From Holophagaceae bacterium (GTDB lineage: Bacteria; Acidobacteriota; Holophagae; Holophagales; Holophagaceae): a stretch of DNA of 5,492 nt. This document shows positions 4,588-5,492 of the stretch, piece by piece. The notes beneath the pieces were generated by a model. That model ran no database searches. It saw only the letters and a program-made list of their open reading frames with translations, and was not told where the DNA came from. The stretch lies in contig JANXYT010000322.1 in the NCBI GenBank assembly GCA_025355915.1, positions 1 to 5,492 on the forward strand. The letters are read 5' to 3'. Numbering within the stretch: position 1 is the first letter of the stretch; each line of letters begins with the position of its first letter. The position numbers and the translations under genes are program-made.

Positions 4588-5492
4588 GGCCCAGTCGGTG
4601 AAAGGCATGCGGGATCTGTTCGGGGCGGAGCTGCGCTGGTTCCAGCATATCGAGGATACCGTCCGCCGCGTGTTCGGCCACCACGGCTACGGCGAAATCC
4701 GCACCCCCATCCTGGAAGAGCTCGACGTCTTCAAGCGCAGCGTGGGCGAAAGCTCCGACATCGTGAACAAGGAGATGTATCAGTTCACCGACAAGGGCGG
4801 GCGCGAAGTGGTGCTGCGTCCGGAAAACACCGCCGGCGTGGTGCGGGCCGCCATCCAGCACAAGCTGCTGGCCTCCAATGATCCGGTGCTGTTCTATTAC
4901 ATCGGCCAGCAGTTCCGCTACGAGCGCATGCAGGCGGGCCGCTATCGCCAGTTCTGGCAGATCGGCGCCGAAAGCTTCGGCGTGGCTACGCCCGAAAGCG
5001 AGGCCGAGAGCCTGCTCATGCTCCACAGCTTCCTGACGGAGCTGGGCCTGAAGCAGCTGCGCTTCTCCCTCAACAGCGTGGGCACGCCCGAGTCGCGGCC
5101 CGCCTTCCATGCGGCCTTCCGGGCCTTCTTCCAACAGCGGGAGGAACGCTTCTGCGAGGACTGCCACCGGCGCATCGAGTCGAATCCACTGCGCGTGCTG
5201 GACTGCAAGAACGAGCGCTGCCAGGCGGCCCTTGAGGGCCATCCGGTCATCACGGATCACCTCGATGAAGCTTCGGCCAGGCACCACGCCCGCCTCAAGG
5301 CCCTGCTGACGGAGCTGGGCATCCCCTTCGAGGAGAACCCCCGGCTGGTGCGGGGCCTGGACTACTACACCCGCACCGCCTTCGAGGTGATGGCCGAAGG
5401 TCTCGGCGCGCAAAGCACCGTCGTTGCCGGGGGCCGCTACGACGGCCTGGTCGAGACGATGGGTGGCGCGGCCGTCGCGGGAATCGGGTTCG
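4586..5492 (+). CDS. hisS: Histidyl-tRNA synthetase (class II), partial at the 3' end
   Basis: The first 302 residues of HisRS, about 70% of the usual ~420-430; the anticodon-binding domain lies past the window. It charges tRNA-His with histidine using ATP in the cytoplasm. Landmarks: N-terminal VKGMRDLFG (residues 5-13); motif 1 region around YGEIRTPILEELDVF (35-49); LRPENTAGVVRA (77-88); motif 2 FRYERMQAGRYRQF (110-123) followed by QIGAESFG; an insertion domain with four cysteines (C190, C193, C207, C212) around NPLRVLDCK; the histidine-specific LVRGLDYYTRTAFEV (254-268) and AGGRYDGLVE (281-290); and the beginning of motif 3, VAGIGF. Three positions differ from the common consensus: N81 for the usual G, M115 for P, and W124 for H. 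The frame is open to the edge. The start at 4586 is supported by GGGAG and by the conserved N-terminus. No promoter could be identified; it must lie inside the amidase gene. Confidence 0.97.
   Translation, partial: MAQSVKGMRDLFGAELRWFQHIEDTVRRVFGHHGYGEIRTPILEELDVFKRSVGESSDIVNKEMYQFTDKGGREVVLRPENTAGVVRAAIQHKLLASNDPVLFYYIGQQFRYERMQAGRYRQFWQIGAESFGVATPESEAESLLMLHSFLTELGLKQLRFSLNSVGTPESRPAFHAAFRAFFQQREERFCEDCHRRIESNPLRVLDCKNERCQAALEGHPVITDHLDEASARHHARLKALLTELGIPFEENPRLVRGLDYYTRTAFEVMAEGLGAQSTVVAGGRYDGLVETMGGAAVAGIGF

Noticed and set aside
4322..5413. A 363-codon open frame on the minus strand opposite hisS.
   Set aside because: It is antisense to clear HisRS motifs and runs out of frame into the amidase gene. 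Its composition is that of a GC-rich shadow frame, with no recognisable domain.

Overview
The window is GC-rich bacterial DNA (roughly 60-65% GC by eye) with tight gene packing. It holds two gene groups separated by a tRNA gene. The amidase has a Sec-type signal peptide, and the lipid-modifying gene set is typical of aerobic or facultative diderm bacteria. Some residue choices in the histidyl-tRNA synthetase make an Acidobacteriota (Holophagaceae/Geothrix-like) origin possible, but that is a weak guess; no taxonomic marker is decisive. All of this looks like chromosomal core or near-core DNA. No transposase, phage gene or CRISPR array was seen.

Left part (1-3347, all minus strand, read right to left): a four-gene lipid-modification operon. 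A membrane fatty-acid desaturase (2514-3347) overlaps by 4 bp (ATGA) a flavin amine-oxidase-like FAD protein (1264-2517). After a 207-bp gap with two copies of a palindromic repeat comes a DUF1365 protein (247-1056), whose end overlaps the start of a cyclopropane-fatty-acyl-phospholipid synthase family methyltransferase (1-340, cut by the window edge). The FAD protein, DUF1365 and CFA-like methyltransferase form a known conserved trio in mycobacteria and many proteobacteria, linked to methyl-branched, cyclopropane or furan fatty acids. The desaturase would create the double bond that the methyltransferase then modifies, so the operon reads as a short pathway from saturated acyl chain to double bond to methylated or cyclised acyl chain.

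Middle (3348-3786): the leader of that operon, with short repeats and no convincing promoter. Then comes a complete tRNA-Arg(CCG) on the plus strand with encoded CCA, a plausible promoter upstream and a strong intrinsic terminator just downstream. From 3630 to 3786 I see no gene.

Right part (3787-5492): an exported N-acetylmuramoyl-L-alanine amidase (minus strand, peptidoglycan hydrolysis) and hisS (plus strand, histidyl-tRNA synthetase, running off the right edge). They are divergent with no intergenic space: the preferred start codons share two bases in the tetramer CATG.

The most noteworthy signals are the desaturase-led version of the fatty-acid modification operon, the paired REP-like palindromes inside it, the 94-nt gene overlap at its distal end, and the start-on-start overlap of the amidase and hisS.
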